The translations under genes and the position numbers were made by a program. 64,000 bases of DNA. Origin: Mixophyes australis. Lineage: Eukaryota > Chordata > Amphibia > Anura > Limnodynastidae. Under the pieces are notes generated by a model, which did not search any database, was not told the origin of the DNA, and saw nothing but the letters and a program-made list of their open reading frames with translations. Of the stretch, positions 1 through 10,683 are shown piece after piece. Every line of letters begins with the position of its first letter. Position 1 is the stretch's first letter. The stretch covers positions 165,459,869-165,523,868 of the forward strand of contig JAVHZZ010000004.1 of the NCBI GenBank assembly GCA_036250195.1, written 5' to 3'.

Positions 1-491
1 CCTGCCCGTCCCTGTAATTTTTTAAAAAGCTCTGCACAACCAAGTTTATTGTGTAAGAAAAACAGGGAATGTGATGGAATTCACCCAGCTGTAAATTCTC
101 TCATAATATTGGTGGCGTTATCAGAAATGACATATCCTGAGGAGAGTCCAAATGGGATAAGCCATGTTGCAATGACATCCCTTAGTTCTTAGTTCAGATT
201 GTCATCTGTATGTCTCTTAGTGAAGCCAGTGATACACAGAGTAGCCTGCCTCTGAAAATGTGACGTACTTGTGTACATGCTGCTGCTCTTCCTGTTGGTG
301 AAGGCAGATTACCAACCCAGTGGGTAGTCACAGTCATTTAATGTTTAGTTTGCCCAGTTCCGCTTGTCCACATATCTGTGGTTAAGTATACAGTGGGTAA
401 AATGGCATTTTGTAGCCCAATAATTACATTTTATGAACTTTATGGTAGAGGTGAGGAATAGCTTTTCTAGTAAAATGGTGTCGTGATGGAA
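1..491 (-). pseudogene. hAT transposase core remnant, copy 1
   Basis: Antisense sequence matches the transposase core seen at 19200-19830 and 53224-54170. This is the stretch with the target-DNA-processing domain, around the segments encoding TAHWVG, the GTAAACTQ run and the conserved ATW-LIP-GLSSGYVISDN region. The frame is not open throughout. A MITE separates it from the N-terminal part. Confidence 0.65.
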
Positions 492-499
492 TGTGGTAA

Positions 500-975
500 T
501 CGGTGGTAATTGTTTATATAATTACCACAATTCTGACAGGGGCAATTCCTACAAAACAAAAAGCGAAATAATTAAAATCTGAATGTAAAATAAAGATAAT
601 TACCTTAAACCCAACACTAGAGATCACTGATGGACGCACAATGCATAAAAAGCAAGCCATTCTGATTGAAGAAGTGTTCGGCAGTGCAGGGTGACATCAT
701 CGTAATCGGTTTAAGTGTTAAAGCACTTAACCTTAGGGCTCCCCACAATGCCGCTTTAAATTTGTATTCACACCCATCGCGATGACGTCACCCTGCACTG
801 CCGAGCACGTCTTGAATCGGAATGGCTTGCTTTCAGCATTATGCTTCCATCGGTGATCTCCAACGTCGGGTAAAAGGTAAGTCTCTTTATTTTACATTCG
901 GAATATAATTATTTACATTTTTTTTTGTAGGAATTGCCCGTCGGAATTTTCACCATAGATAAATCATACCCAACC
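500..975. mobile_element. Palindromic MITE inside hAT copy 1, 8-bp duplication TGTGGTAA
   Basis: Two arms of about 200 bp are inverted copies of each other. The left arm runs from about 500 to 705 and the right arm from about 775 to 975. They share GGCAATTCCTAC, TTTACATTC, the GCAAGCCATTC block and GCAGTGCAGGGTGAC. The insertion is flanked by TGTGGTAA at 492-499 and 976-983. The paralogous hAT copies at 19220 and 53390 read straight through this point, so they serve as empty sites. The termini (GGTTGGGTATGATT on one arm) do not match a superfamily I can name with confidence. Confidence 0.8.
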
Positions 976-983
976 TGTGGTAA

Positions 984-2175
984 AGGGGACACAAGACCTC
1001 AATTAACTGTCTAAACCCAGCTGCATTATTAGTGGATATTGGACACAGATCTAACACTACATAGTCGCCATGGCATCTGTGATCTGCTTGGCGACTGGGT
1101 GACAGCTTTCATACTTGCTTCCTCTTGCAAAGGATTGTTTCACAGTCAATTCTTGTAAACTATTAGTAGTATTCTTCTTGGTCTGCTTCTGGGATGAAGA
1201 TCCACCCCCAATTGCAGCAGCAGCAACAGTGGGATTAATGTGCAATAATTCTTCTGAGGAACCCAGGATAGTGGAGGAGTCATCTAGCCTTAGCAACTTC
1301 AATGCAGGACTTACTCCGATCGCTACTGAGGATATTGATGAGAACGTTGTTGTGGATGTAGATTGCAGGTGTCGGGATCTAACTGAGAGAAGGGACCTAG
1401 CCAGACTGCTTCCTATTTTTTAGCATAAGTTTCTGATTTTCCCAACAGCTTGCCATGAACTCGCTTCAAATGGCGTAACATGGATGAGGTTCCTAGATGG
1501 TTAAGGTCCCTACCTCTACTGACTGTGCTTTACAAACATTGCAAATGGCTAGACAACTGTTGTCAGGATTTGGGTAAAAATAATTTCACACATAAGAGGT
1601 GGATTTTTGGGTCTTATAAACAGGATTGACAATGGCTTTCTTCTTAACACATGCAAGAACTGCTTCCACTGGTGCAGGACTTACACAAACAACATCATCC
1701 TCATTAACATCCTTTTTAGTGGCTAGTCAGCTACACAAATATCCCACTCATCCTGTTGCAATTCCAAAGTGGCATCCTCAATTTGTGTGTCACTGGCTGC
1801 ACTTGGGCTGTTCATGCACACATCTGCAGAAATGCTGAAAATGGCCTTCTTTATGGGTAGACTATCAGAAGGGTCAGCCTTACATATAGGACTACTGGAT
1901 AGACTCTCCTCAGGGATTTGTGACATTTCTGAATCTGAACATACATTTTCCTCTAATGCCTTACTGTTTTCTTCTAGCTCTGCTTTTACACGTAAAAGTG
2001 TTTGGGGACCACTTTTTGAGTCAAAATGACAAGGTCTTGCTTGGTCATGATTGACCTTATAAAAAGATGCCTCAGTGACAGTTGCAGAATTAGCACTCAT
2101 AGAGAAAGATGAAGGCTTCATTCATTCCTTGCCACTGCGTGTGTAGAATGGCATGTTGGCAATTTTCTTTTTTGT
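984..2175 (-). pseudogene. hAT transposase N-terminal and BED zinc finger remnant, copy 1
   Basis: The best-kept part is a 132-codon stretch at 1723-2121 (minus), rich in Ser and Glu, that matches 18061-18480 of copy 2. Toward 1440-1600 the antisense strand carries the C-x2-C ... H-x4-H spacing of a BED finger, with the LGTSSMLRHLK type segment. A further piece at 1057-1302 holds a polyalanine run and the ELTVKQSFARGSKYES segment that leads into the transposase core. There are several frame breaks. BED fingers bind DNA in hAT transposases and in domesticated ZBED genes. The decay here argues against domestication. Confidence 0.7.
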
Positions 2176-2728
2176 TGCAGATAACTTTGCCTGGATTACA
2201 GGTCTTTTATTCTTTTCCAGGTTTTTTTACATTTTTGTTTCCCTGACTTAAAAACACTATGCAATTTAACATACACTTTAGCAGATGACATAGAGGGATT
2301 ACTATCAACATGACTGGTACCAGCAGCTGCTTGATGCTCCTGGTCTTCTGTGTACTGCTGTTAATCAATTTTAATAACACAGTACAATGTGACTGCAGAT
2401 TTAGAACAAGACTGCCAGCCCTATTATTTCTATTTCACTATAACAATTAGCAATGGAGCAATGAAACTCTCCAGAATGTCGCTGGAGACTTTGAAGAAAA
2501 CTCCTACCCCTCCTCTTTCTTTTCTACTTATGACACTGTTCAACTGCACTAGAGACTGCCAAGAACCGTGCTACCCCTTCTGTGTCCCTCTGCGAAATGG
2601 CGCTGGATCGCCGTGGAGGGCGGTACTAAAATAATCCAAAATTCCCGAGATCCGACGATGTAACAATGACGTTTTGCCTCGTTTTCACTTCCGAGGGCGC
2701 GTGATAGTACTGAGCCTAAGCATTTCTA

Positions 2729-3962
2729 AATAATGCTGAATCTATAGAGGTTTTAGAATGATACAGTGATTTTTGACCTATCTCCTCACTCATAATGCCT
2801 CCACTTTTCCAGAAGCATGATTGCACTGAATATGTGAAGGCAGTTGCTGTGGAATAGGACTCAGTCCATTGTGTTGTCTTTAATACTGCTGGATAGGTCA
2901 AATCTTGGCATAAGAATTGCTGATATTATACAGTAATATGAGTAAAATAGTGATGACTGGCTTTGGTATTTACTGTTTTTCTAAAACATCAACATGTAAA
3001 ACAGCCAAGTGTTGGAAGAGAGAACACTATGGACTCTATGTGCTAACACACATAGAGCCCCAGTGCTCCTTTATCAGAGCAGAGCTATGCCATATGTAAT
3101 ATTTAGTTAGTACATGGCACAGGGAGGAGAGCTGCACAACACTCTGAATACTATTTTATTATCTAATTTCCATGCACGCCCACTCTTACATCACTTCAAC
3201 TTCATCACAGCCCATGCCTCAGCTAGATGGCCAGCCATAGAGGCTATGAGAAAGTAAATTTGGAGGAAACAGTGGAAATGCTCTGCTCTTCCTCCATATT
3301 TGCATAAATACATATAATACATACATCCCTATGTTTACATATAGGTGATATATGTTCCGAATATCTGTTAGATTTGGCCATACACATGTGTAGACCAATG
3401 TGAAAGATCCAGACATTTGGTGCATGTTGAAGCAAATTATAGCAAACTGCTAAGCAGCCCAACCACACCATTTTTGACAAAAAAATGTATATTATTCTCA
3501 CACAATTCTGCTCATTTGACCTTCATTCTTTAATTTATATTTCATATTACAACTTAAAATAATGAGACATTAAAACTGCCTTTCTTTCAAGTGACAAATA
3601 TTTTAATATTTTGATTTCCTTATTTACATCTGTGTACTGTCCTTTTCTCACTGTGTAAATAATGGTACCAGGAGTTATCTAACATTTTATGTAAAGTGTT
3701 CCTGTCTACCAGCTCTGAAGTACTGTAAGCTTCTGCTTATTTTGTAGGGCTTACTGAACTGCATTGTGAGCTAAAACCAGGAACGTTTTCCAATACATGC
3801 AACCCGTCTCCTGTCAACTGATTTAAATATCTCATGATGGAACAAAGTCTTGTTCCTTTTGGTTTTGCAAATAGAAAAGTGCATTATTGTGAATATCCTT
3901 AAGCACTTTAGAACCATCATCCTGTTCAAAATGTACTTTTTTCGTATTTCGTTGCATGTACT
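2729..3962. other. No recognisable gene or element
   Basis: AT-rich single-copy-looking DNA. Only short ORFs without domain signals are present. I recognise no repeat family here. Confidence 0.5.
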
Positions 3963-4317
3963 TCATCATCATCACCATTTATTTATATAGCGCTACTGAT
4001 TCCGCAGCGCTGTACAGACAACTCATTCACATCAGTCGTTGCCCCATTGGAGCTTACAGTCTAAATTCCCTAACATACACACACACACACAGACACAGAG
4101 AGAGAGAGACAGAAACTAGGGTCAATTTTGATAGCAGCCAATTAACCTACTAGTATGTTTTTGGAGTGTGGGAGGAAACTGGAGCACCTGGAGGAAACCC
4201 ACGCAAACACGGGGAGAACATACAAACACCAGACAGATAAGGCCATGGTTGGGAATTGAACTCATGACCCCAGTGCTGTGAGGCAGAAGTGCTAACCACT
4301 GAGCCACCGTGCTGCCC
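3963..4317 (-). repeat. V-SINE, full length
   Basis: On the minus strand it starts GGGCAGCACGGTGGC, with a tRNA-like head containing A-box and B-box (GAGTTCAATTCCC) matches. The strongly conserved central block of V-SINEs follows (GTTCTCCCCGTGTTTGCG, GGGTTTCCTCC, CTCCCACACTCCAAAA). A (GT)n/(CT)n stretch and the LINE-like tail CGCTATATAAATAAA-(TGATG)n complete it. Central-block and tail matches make the family call secure. It is a non-coding retroposon transcribed by Pol III. Confidence 0.9.
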
Positions 4318-6332
4318 GTACTTATGCGTTGGCACACAGAAGTATACAGCAAATATGTTTTACGTTAAATGCCATAGAAATGTCAAAATACCATTATCAA
4401 ACTCCCGACTGTAAAGCATGTTCTCTGAGTATATGTGCAAGCATTAGTGTTTTGTGATATTTATAGTTTTGTTTATATTACTGTTTAGACTGCCTCCATA
4501 AATGTGCAAGTAAGCATGCTCCTGTCTACACTAGTCTGAAGTGTCCCTATTTGCCTATTTAAAAAATTAGGAAGCAACCTTAGAAGGTAGCATATCAATA
4601 GTCAGAGTATGCAAGGATGTATATTACATTTATGTGAAATGTTCCTTTGTGGCATGGTATATAAATACATCCTGCTTATTTTATTGTAATTCTATTTCTC
4701 TAAAATAGTTTTACTAAAATTTAAAAAGTTGAAATAGAGCTCTCTGATAAATATGTATTTACATTAATACCAAGGAAATGCATAAAAAGAAAAATGCTGA
4801 ATCGAAACAGTGATCTCTTACCACTCCAGTCTACTTTTATGTTTTCATGTATTATTCAGTGTGTAGGCAGATTTTCACCCTACAGTGTGTATACTATGTT
4901 CCAGCATCCTTCATTAATTCTGCTGTGTAAGTAATGGGGATAAGGCAAACACAAAGCTGTGAAAAAACTTGTAAAAATAATAAATCTCATGTATTGCTTT
5001 CAGTGTCTCCTCAACATCTACCCCAGAGCTGCTTTTACAAATGGACGATTTATGAATATATAGAATTCAATGTATTAAAATGTAAAACATTTCTAAATTG
5101 GTAGCTGGAACAGTGATGCAGAGAGAATAATTGGTCATATAAAATGCAGAAAAGGATGATTAATTCTAGTATATTATTCCTAATTTGTTTTATGCTAAAA
5201 TATGTGTGGGATTTTCATTTTTAAGGAACACAGTAAGATTTTATTGAAACATTTAGTTAAAAATAGGTAAAGTGCATAGATCATATCATATAGTAAGTTT
5301 AGCATTTACAACCCACAGATATTGATACATTTAATAAACAGAATACAAGACAAGAGGCAGAAAAATTATAAAAATTTCCCGTTGGCAAAAGAGGAAATAG
5401 GAAAATTATAGCACTGAAGTAATTCCCCATTTTTTAAATTAGAATTCTAAAACCATGAAGTTCATATTCAGAAGAATCAGGGATGCTGAGGGGAGATTTA
5501 TTATCTTAGTAGGAGAATTAAACAGAGTCTCTTATACATTTGTAAATGTCTATACTACTAATAAACACCAATCTTGTTTTTTTTTTTAAAGCAGGTGATT
5601 TTCACACAATCATTGACAGTGACCTGAAAAGGTCCAAACCCCTCCTTAAACTGCTCCAATAAGTGACTTCCAAAAACTTGAAGAATTTGTGTCCCCTAAT
5701 CATCCAACGTCTTTTATTGGACATGTGGTGGGATATTCACTTGCATGTGGTCAGTCCACGGTCCAGTGTCTGCGGACATAGTGGTCCCCCACATTTGAAG
5801 CCCTTACTCGTCTTGGTGTCTTAATAATAGAATACTCCTCAATCCCCAAATGAAGTTGACAAAATTAGGTATAGAATTAAGGAAGTACTTTTACTAACTA
5901 TACACAGGTTTCTCCCCAGTGTTATTATGGGATGATCATAATCCTGTGATCCAGAGCAATCTGATATGAACCTCTGCTTATGCTAAAAAAAACATTCAAC
6001 AAATAAATGATCTTTCTGATCAAATTAAGTTGGCTGCCTCACTCTCTGCAACAATATAAAGAGATTTCAGTCCTATTGGGAGAAAGGCAAATTATTATCT
6101 ATGTATTAACAGAATAACTACAACTTTTATGAGTGACTTATTTCTATGATGCTGTTGTCTGAGCAGGACACATCATATACCATATTAAAGGTCTTGGTCT
6201 GCAGATTTGGAAAAAAAAGGGATTCAATTGGTTGCATTGCTTTGAGGTCATTTCACTAAATGTCTGCCTCGATTTACAACAATGCATTACCATTGTCCTC
6301 TGGAAAATGTGACAGTTGGCAATACATCTGTG
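4318..6332. other. No recognisable gene or element
   Basis: AT-rich DNA with many stops in all frames. I see no exon-like ORF, no tandem repeat and no terminal repeats that I can place. Confidence 0.5.
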
Positions 6333-6649
6333 CAGGGGAGGATTGGGAACTTAAAGTGGCCCTGTAGAAAAAATTTGAAAGTGGCCTCATGTGGTCAGTG
6401 CCAACTAAATGGTAGGCGGGGCCCAGTATGTGTACCCACTGTGTCTGTCCCTGCATGTGTGTACGCTCACTGTGTCTGTGCCCCCACTGTATGTACCCAA
6501 GTATGTGTGTCCTGTTCTTGTCGCTTTCCCTACCTGTGACTGCTGGTGTCTTTAGCTCAGTTGCTGCTTTTCTGGATCCTGGAATGTTGAGAGTCCTATC
6601 TGGGGAAAAAAATGGGTACATTAAATAAGAAAACTCCAACCAGCCCCAA

Positions 6650-6985
6650 CGTTAAATCAATAGCACACACGTTTAATAATTAGACCTCCCTCCAGCCCCA
6701 TTAAAATAATATATTCACATTTGGTAAATAGAGATATTTCCCTCCAACCAACCCAAACATTAAATTAATAGTATTCCCATTTATTAAATTAACCTATTTC
6801 CCTACCTCCAAAACAGGCCCAGTAATAAATAGCATTTATGTTTAATAAATATAACCATTTCCCAAAACCACTCCTGCCATTAAATTATTCATATTCACAT
6901 TTAATAAATAGCCCTCCTCCCCAAACTCAGCCCCACATTCAGTTAATAGCCCCAAACCAGCATTAAATGAAAAGTCCTGCCTCCT
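6650..6985 (+). repeat. Degenerate tandem repeat, about 65-bp unit, about 5 copies
   Basis: The pattern CCCCA-CATTAAAT, AATAG-ATTCACATTTAATAAATA, then a C-rich CCTCC stretch recurs about every 60-70 bp. It lies inside the hAT element at 6333-7748. Confidence 0.7.
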
Positions 6986-7070
6986 CATCTTAAATTGCCA
7001 TCATCGCCCATTAGTCACCACATACCTCACACCCCCATTTTATTACACTAAGCCCCCCACCCTAACCCCT

Positions 7071-7330
7071 ATTTCATTGCCATAAGCCCCCCTGCCCTCA
7101 CCTTCATTTCATTACCATAAGCCCCCCTGCCCTCACCTTCATTTCATTACCATAAGCCCCCCTGCCCTCACCCACATTACAGTGACATAAGCCCCCTTGC
7201 CCACACACACACTATACTGACATAAGCCCCCCTGCACACACACACACACTACATTAACACAAACTACATAAACATACACTACATTGACATAAGATTCCCT
7301 GCCCTCACCCCCATTACAATGACATAAAAC
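7071..7330 (+). repeat. Tandem repeat, about 33-35-bp unit, with CA microsatellite
   Basis: Repeated blocks of CATTTCATTACCATAAGC followed by CCCCCTGCCCTCACC. Copies decay toward the right into (CA)n at 7200-7260. It is internal to the hAT element. Confidence 0.8.
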
Positions 7331-7883
7331 ACCCTCACACTTACCTTATTCCAGCCGCGTTTCCTGCACTGTACACATGGGACGGAACCTGTCACATGGT
7401 GCGCATCCCATGTGACCTTTCTTTATTACTGCATAGGACAAGGACCAGGCTGAGGCAATGCAAGGGGAGGGCGGGGTTTAAGATAAGTTCCACAGCCACA
7501 ACGATGCTCCCCTGCTTGCACCCCTGATCCGGGGGGCATCCGCTGCCCTCTTCGCTCTCCCCCCAATCCTTCCCAATGTTAGGCTGGCCCTGATTGTTGG
7601 CCGGCACCCACTGATGTAAAAACAAACAAACAGACCAATAAAGATGTTATGAGAAGAAAAAAAACATCAAAGAGCCTACAATCAGCCTCATTAGGCCCCC
7701 AGCCTAACCAGAAAATTCCCAGTAAGCCCAATGGCCAATCCGCTCCTGCATCTGTGCACCTGCTGGTTGCTCTGGAAACTCTGACAGTTAGTGAACTCTC
7801 CATGTGCACCTGCTGGGTGACCTGGAACATGTGTGCAAAAGTTTATGGCAGGTGTAGAAAAAATGCTGCAAAGTAAGAATGCT

Positions 7884-7984
7884 TTCAAAAATAGAACTGT
7901 TAATATTTTATTTTTAGCAATTAACAAAATACAAAGTGAATGAACCAAAGAGAAATCTAAATCAAATCAATATTTGGTGTGACC
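7884..7984 (+). repeat. Tc1 left terminal inverted repeat (inner part)
   Basis: This is the inverted match of 9123-9225, at roughly 85 to 90 percent by eye. It ends in the block AATATTTGGTGTGACC just before the coding region. Confidence 0.85.
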
Positions 7985-7995
7985 ACCCTTTGCCT

Positions 7996-8872
7996 TCAAA
8001 ACAGCATCAATTCTTCTAGATCCAAACATCTTGAAGAACTAACCTTTGTAGATGTAGGCTTGCTCAAATCCTTCTGTCTCTTCATGTAATCCCAGACAGA
8101 CTCAATGATGTTGAGATCAGGGCTCTGTGGGGGCCATATCATCACTTCCAAGACTCTTTGTTCTTCTTTATGCTGAAGATAGCTCTTAATGACATTAGCT
8201 GTATGTTTGGGGTCGTTGTCCTGCTGCAGAATAAAGTTAAAGTCAATCAGATTCCTCACGGATAGTATTGCATGATGGATAAGTACGTGCCTAAGTATTG
8301 AGGACACCATTAATCCTGATCAAATCTCCAGATCCATTTGCTGAAATGCTGCCCCAAACTTGCAAGGAACCTCCATCATGCTTCACTGTTGCCTGCAGAC
8401 ACTCATTATTGTACCGCTCTCCAGCCCTTCAGCAAACAAACTGCCTTTCAAGTTTTGAATCATCAGTCCACATCACCTGCTGCCATTTTTCTGCACCCCA
8501 GTTACTATGTTTTCCTGCATATGTTTTCAAGTCGCATAGCCTTGTTTCCACGTCGAAGGTATGGCTTTATGGCCGCAATTCTTCCATATAGACTCTACTG
8601 TTCTTCTCCAGTTCTGAACTGATGGCCCTGTTGGACATCTTCTGATTTCGAAGGGAAGTAAGCATGATGTTTCTTTCATCTGATGCAATAAGTTTCCTTG
8701 GCTGACCAATGCGTCTACGGTCCTCAACATTGCGTGTTTTTTTGTGCTTCTTCAAAAGACCTTGAACAGCACATCTTGAAATCCCAGTCTGCATTGAAAT
8801 CTTTGCCTGGGAAAGACCTTGCTGATGCAGTATATCTACCTTGTGTTTTGTCGCTGTTCTCAATCTTGCCAT
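7996..8872 (-). pseudogene. Tc1 transposase, frameshifted
   Basis: The N-terminal part at 8567-8872 starts MARLRTATKHKVD and shows the paired-type helix-turn-helix pattern (GLSQAKISMQTGIS, then KKHKKTRNVEDRRRIGQPRK). The C-terminal part at 7996-8310 has the catalytic signatures QQDNDPKHTA and WPPQSPDLNIIESVWD, covering the second Asp and third acidic residue of the DDE triad. The two parts are in different frames and the middle has stops. About 290 codons remain, against about 340 in intact relatives. DDE transposases cut and paste into TA dinucleotides; this copy cannot make a full protein. Confidence 0.9.
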
Positions 8873-9122
8873 GGTGTATGACCTGTGACATAAAACTGTC
8901 TTCTACAACCTCACCTTTGCAGAAGAGTTTGGCTGCTCCTCAACCAGTTCTAAGCCCTCAACACAACTGTTTCTATTTCAGTTAATGACTGTGTTTCCAC
9001 CTACATATGGAAATGATGATCCTTATCACCTGTTTTGGTTAATCATACACCTGACTATAATCCTATAAAATCACTGAATTTGTGCAAGTGTACCTAGAAG
9101 AAATGATGATGTTTTAAAGGCT

Positions 9123-9225
9123 GATCACACCAAATATTGATTTAATTTAGATTTATCTTCTGTTCATTCACTTTGCATTTTGTTAATTGATAAACACAAA
9201 ATATTAACACTTCTATTTTTTGAAT
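9123..9225 (-). repeat. Tc1 right terminal inverted repeat (inner part)
   Basis: This is the inverted partner of 7884-7984. Sequence beyond 9225 no longer matches the left terminus. Confidence 0.85.
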
Positions 9226-10007
9226 TTATGGCAGGGGGTGTTGACTGGTCTTTGCTATTTCTAAAGAGCGGATATTGTTGCATCATGTTTACACACTAAC
9301 AGGTCCTGGCTCCTGTTAGGCCGGTCTAGGATTGTGTTGGTGATTGTATCTTCAAGTATCCATGGACCTTGCTACTTTGTGTACCTCTCAAAAGCAAGAG
9401 GACACCAGACTTGATTCACTTGGAGAAAACAGTGTGGACCTTTGTGTGGGACAGGGATCCAAAGGACCAGAACATCACACCAAGGGAATAATTGCCCTGT
9501 TTTGGATATGGTTATTGAGGAGTTTACAGATTACTGCTATTTATATCCACTGTTTAAACATTTTTCAAGATTATTCTACTTCAAAATTGAAAACCAACAT
9601 ATTCAAACTGCTTCACATTATTGAGACACAACATATATTTCTAAATGCAACAGGGCCAAAAGCTGATCTCAGAAATTTTGCCAATAGCTTGGCATGGCAG
9701 ACAATCTCAAAAAAATCGACCTTGATGATTCAGTGGGAAGTATGGTTAGGTCCATCTCTAAATGATGTTGTGGCTGGATCACATAGGAATAACTTATTGT
9801 AGATATTTATTTTAATTAAGGGTGAAATGCACCGCTGTATATCATTACAAATGTACTGAGAAGATATAGAAGATAGTATGTCAATATTTGTAGCATAAAT
9901 ATATGCATATCCATTGTGCAGAGTCGTACCAAAATGTTTCCCTATCTAGATTTGTGCTTATGGTAGACTAGAGGCCCCTTAGGTCTATAGAGACAGATTG
10001 GGGTGAG

Positions 10008-10683
10008 CAAGCATAAATTGAGCCCAGTAATTACAGCAAGCATGTACATGCAGGGTCTGATTAAGGGTTCTGGATGCTCTAGGCTAATACTGCCGCAGCT
10101 TGCCAGCCACCTCCTTTCAAACCATTTCAAGAAAAATCAGGAGCATTCACATTTAGACATATTCTCTTACTTTTTCTTGCTGCTTTTACTTGATTATCCT
10201 TGCCTCTTTGTTGCCATATAGCTGTCTCTTGGAAAGTTGGGGTCCTGTTTTGAAACGGTGCAAAATTGTTTTAGAATACAAAATGTTAACAAACCCTGAA
10301 TGATTAGGCATCCTTATCAACACAACACAATACAGAGATCATGCCCCACTAGCCTTTTTGTCAACCACCAATGGCCAATTCATGACCCCTCTGGCAATTT
10401 CATCACCCACTTACCTAGTTATTTTATTACCCACTCCCCCAACCAATTCATCACCTACACACCCAGACAATTCATTACCTATCCCCCTTTCCAATTCATC
10501 ATCCAACTCAGCTCTCCCCACATACATTACTCATCATCTACACATCATCCGACAGTTCTCCCCAGGACTCAGCGCCACAGGTTTTAGTCTGATCAGCCAT
10601 TCGGTTGATCAGGCCCTTTGTACATGTAAGTTTAATGCTGTGCAAGCATAAATTGAGCACAGTAAGTACAGACAGAATGTACG
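10008..10683 (+). repeat. Direct repeat pair flanking about 590 bp
   Basis: 10008-10052 and 10639-10683 both read GCAAGCATAAATTGAGC, then CAGTAA-TACAG and a further ATGTAC. The pair may be termini of a small element or a local duplication. Flanks do not settle it. Confidence 0.5.
10365..10520 (+). repeat. Degenerate tandem repeat, about 30-bp unit
   Basis: CCAATTCATCACC-type blocks recur at about 30-bp spacing (CAATTTCATCACCCAC, CCAATTCATCACCTAC, ACAATTCATTACCTA, CCAATTCATCATCC). Confidence 0.65.

Larger units (their letters stand above)
1..2728 (-). mobile_element. BED-finger hAT transposon, copy 1 (5' part, runs off the window)
   Basis: Read on the minus strand, this follows the same order as copy 2 at 16788-25778: a TAGAAATGCT terminus at 2728, a GC-richer leader (2590-2710), a serine/acidic N-terminal coding region, a BED finger and then the hAT core. 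The leader is shorter than in copies 2 and 3, and the palindromic start of the head is missing. The 3' end lies beyond base 1, so no target duplication can be checked. A palindromic MITE interrupts it at 500-975. The coding region is broken by stops and shifts. Shared peptides with copy 2, such as LRVKA-LEENSKALEENV, show common descent. Confidence 0.8.
6333..7748. mobile_element. Non-autonomous hAT element with perfect 8-bp duplication CATCTGTG
   Basis: The left end reads CAGGGGAGGATTGGG and the right end, inverted, reads CAGGAGCGGATTGGC, so the terminal inverted repeats share CAGG-G-GGATTGG. Identical 8-bp flanks CATCTGTG lie at 6325-6332 and 7749-7756. CAG...CTG ends plus an 8-bp duplication define the hAT superfamily. 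The 1,416-bp interior has no transposase and is largely tandem repeat (6650-6985 and 7071-7330), so it depends on a transposase supplied elsewhere. Confidence 0.88.
7826..9225 (-). mobile_element. Tc1-like transposon, inactivated
   Basis: Long terminal inverted repeats of about 100 bp are present at 7884-7984 and 9123-9225. Both include ATTAACAAAAT-CAAAGTGA and AATCAATATTTGGTGTGA. The enclosed antisense transposase is Tc1-like. The left flank to about 7826 still resembles outer Tc1 terminus (GCAAAAGTTTATGGCAGGTG). The right outer end seems lost, so the TA target duplication cannot be shown. From memory, the termini resemble a Tc1 group spread among fish, lampreys and frogs. Confidence 0.88.

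Noticed and set aside
4122..4352. Short ORFs overlapping V-SINEs (also at 17209, 26647, 26768, 37428)
   Set aside because: They are translations of the SINE central block, which recur as the same peptide text in every copy.
9344..9802. 152-codon ORF as a gene or exon
   Set aside because: No recognisable domain, splice sites or conservation clue; such lengths arise by chance in 64 kb.
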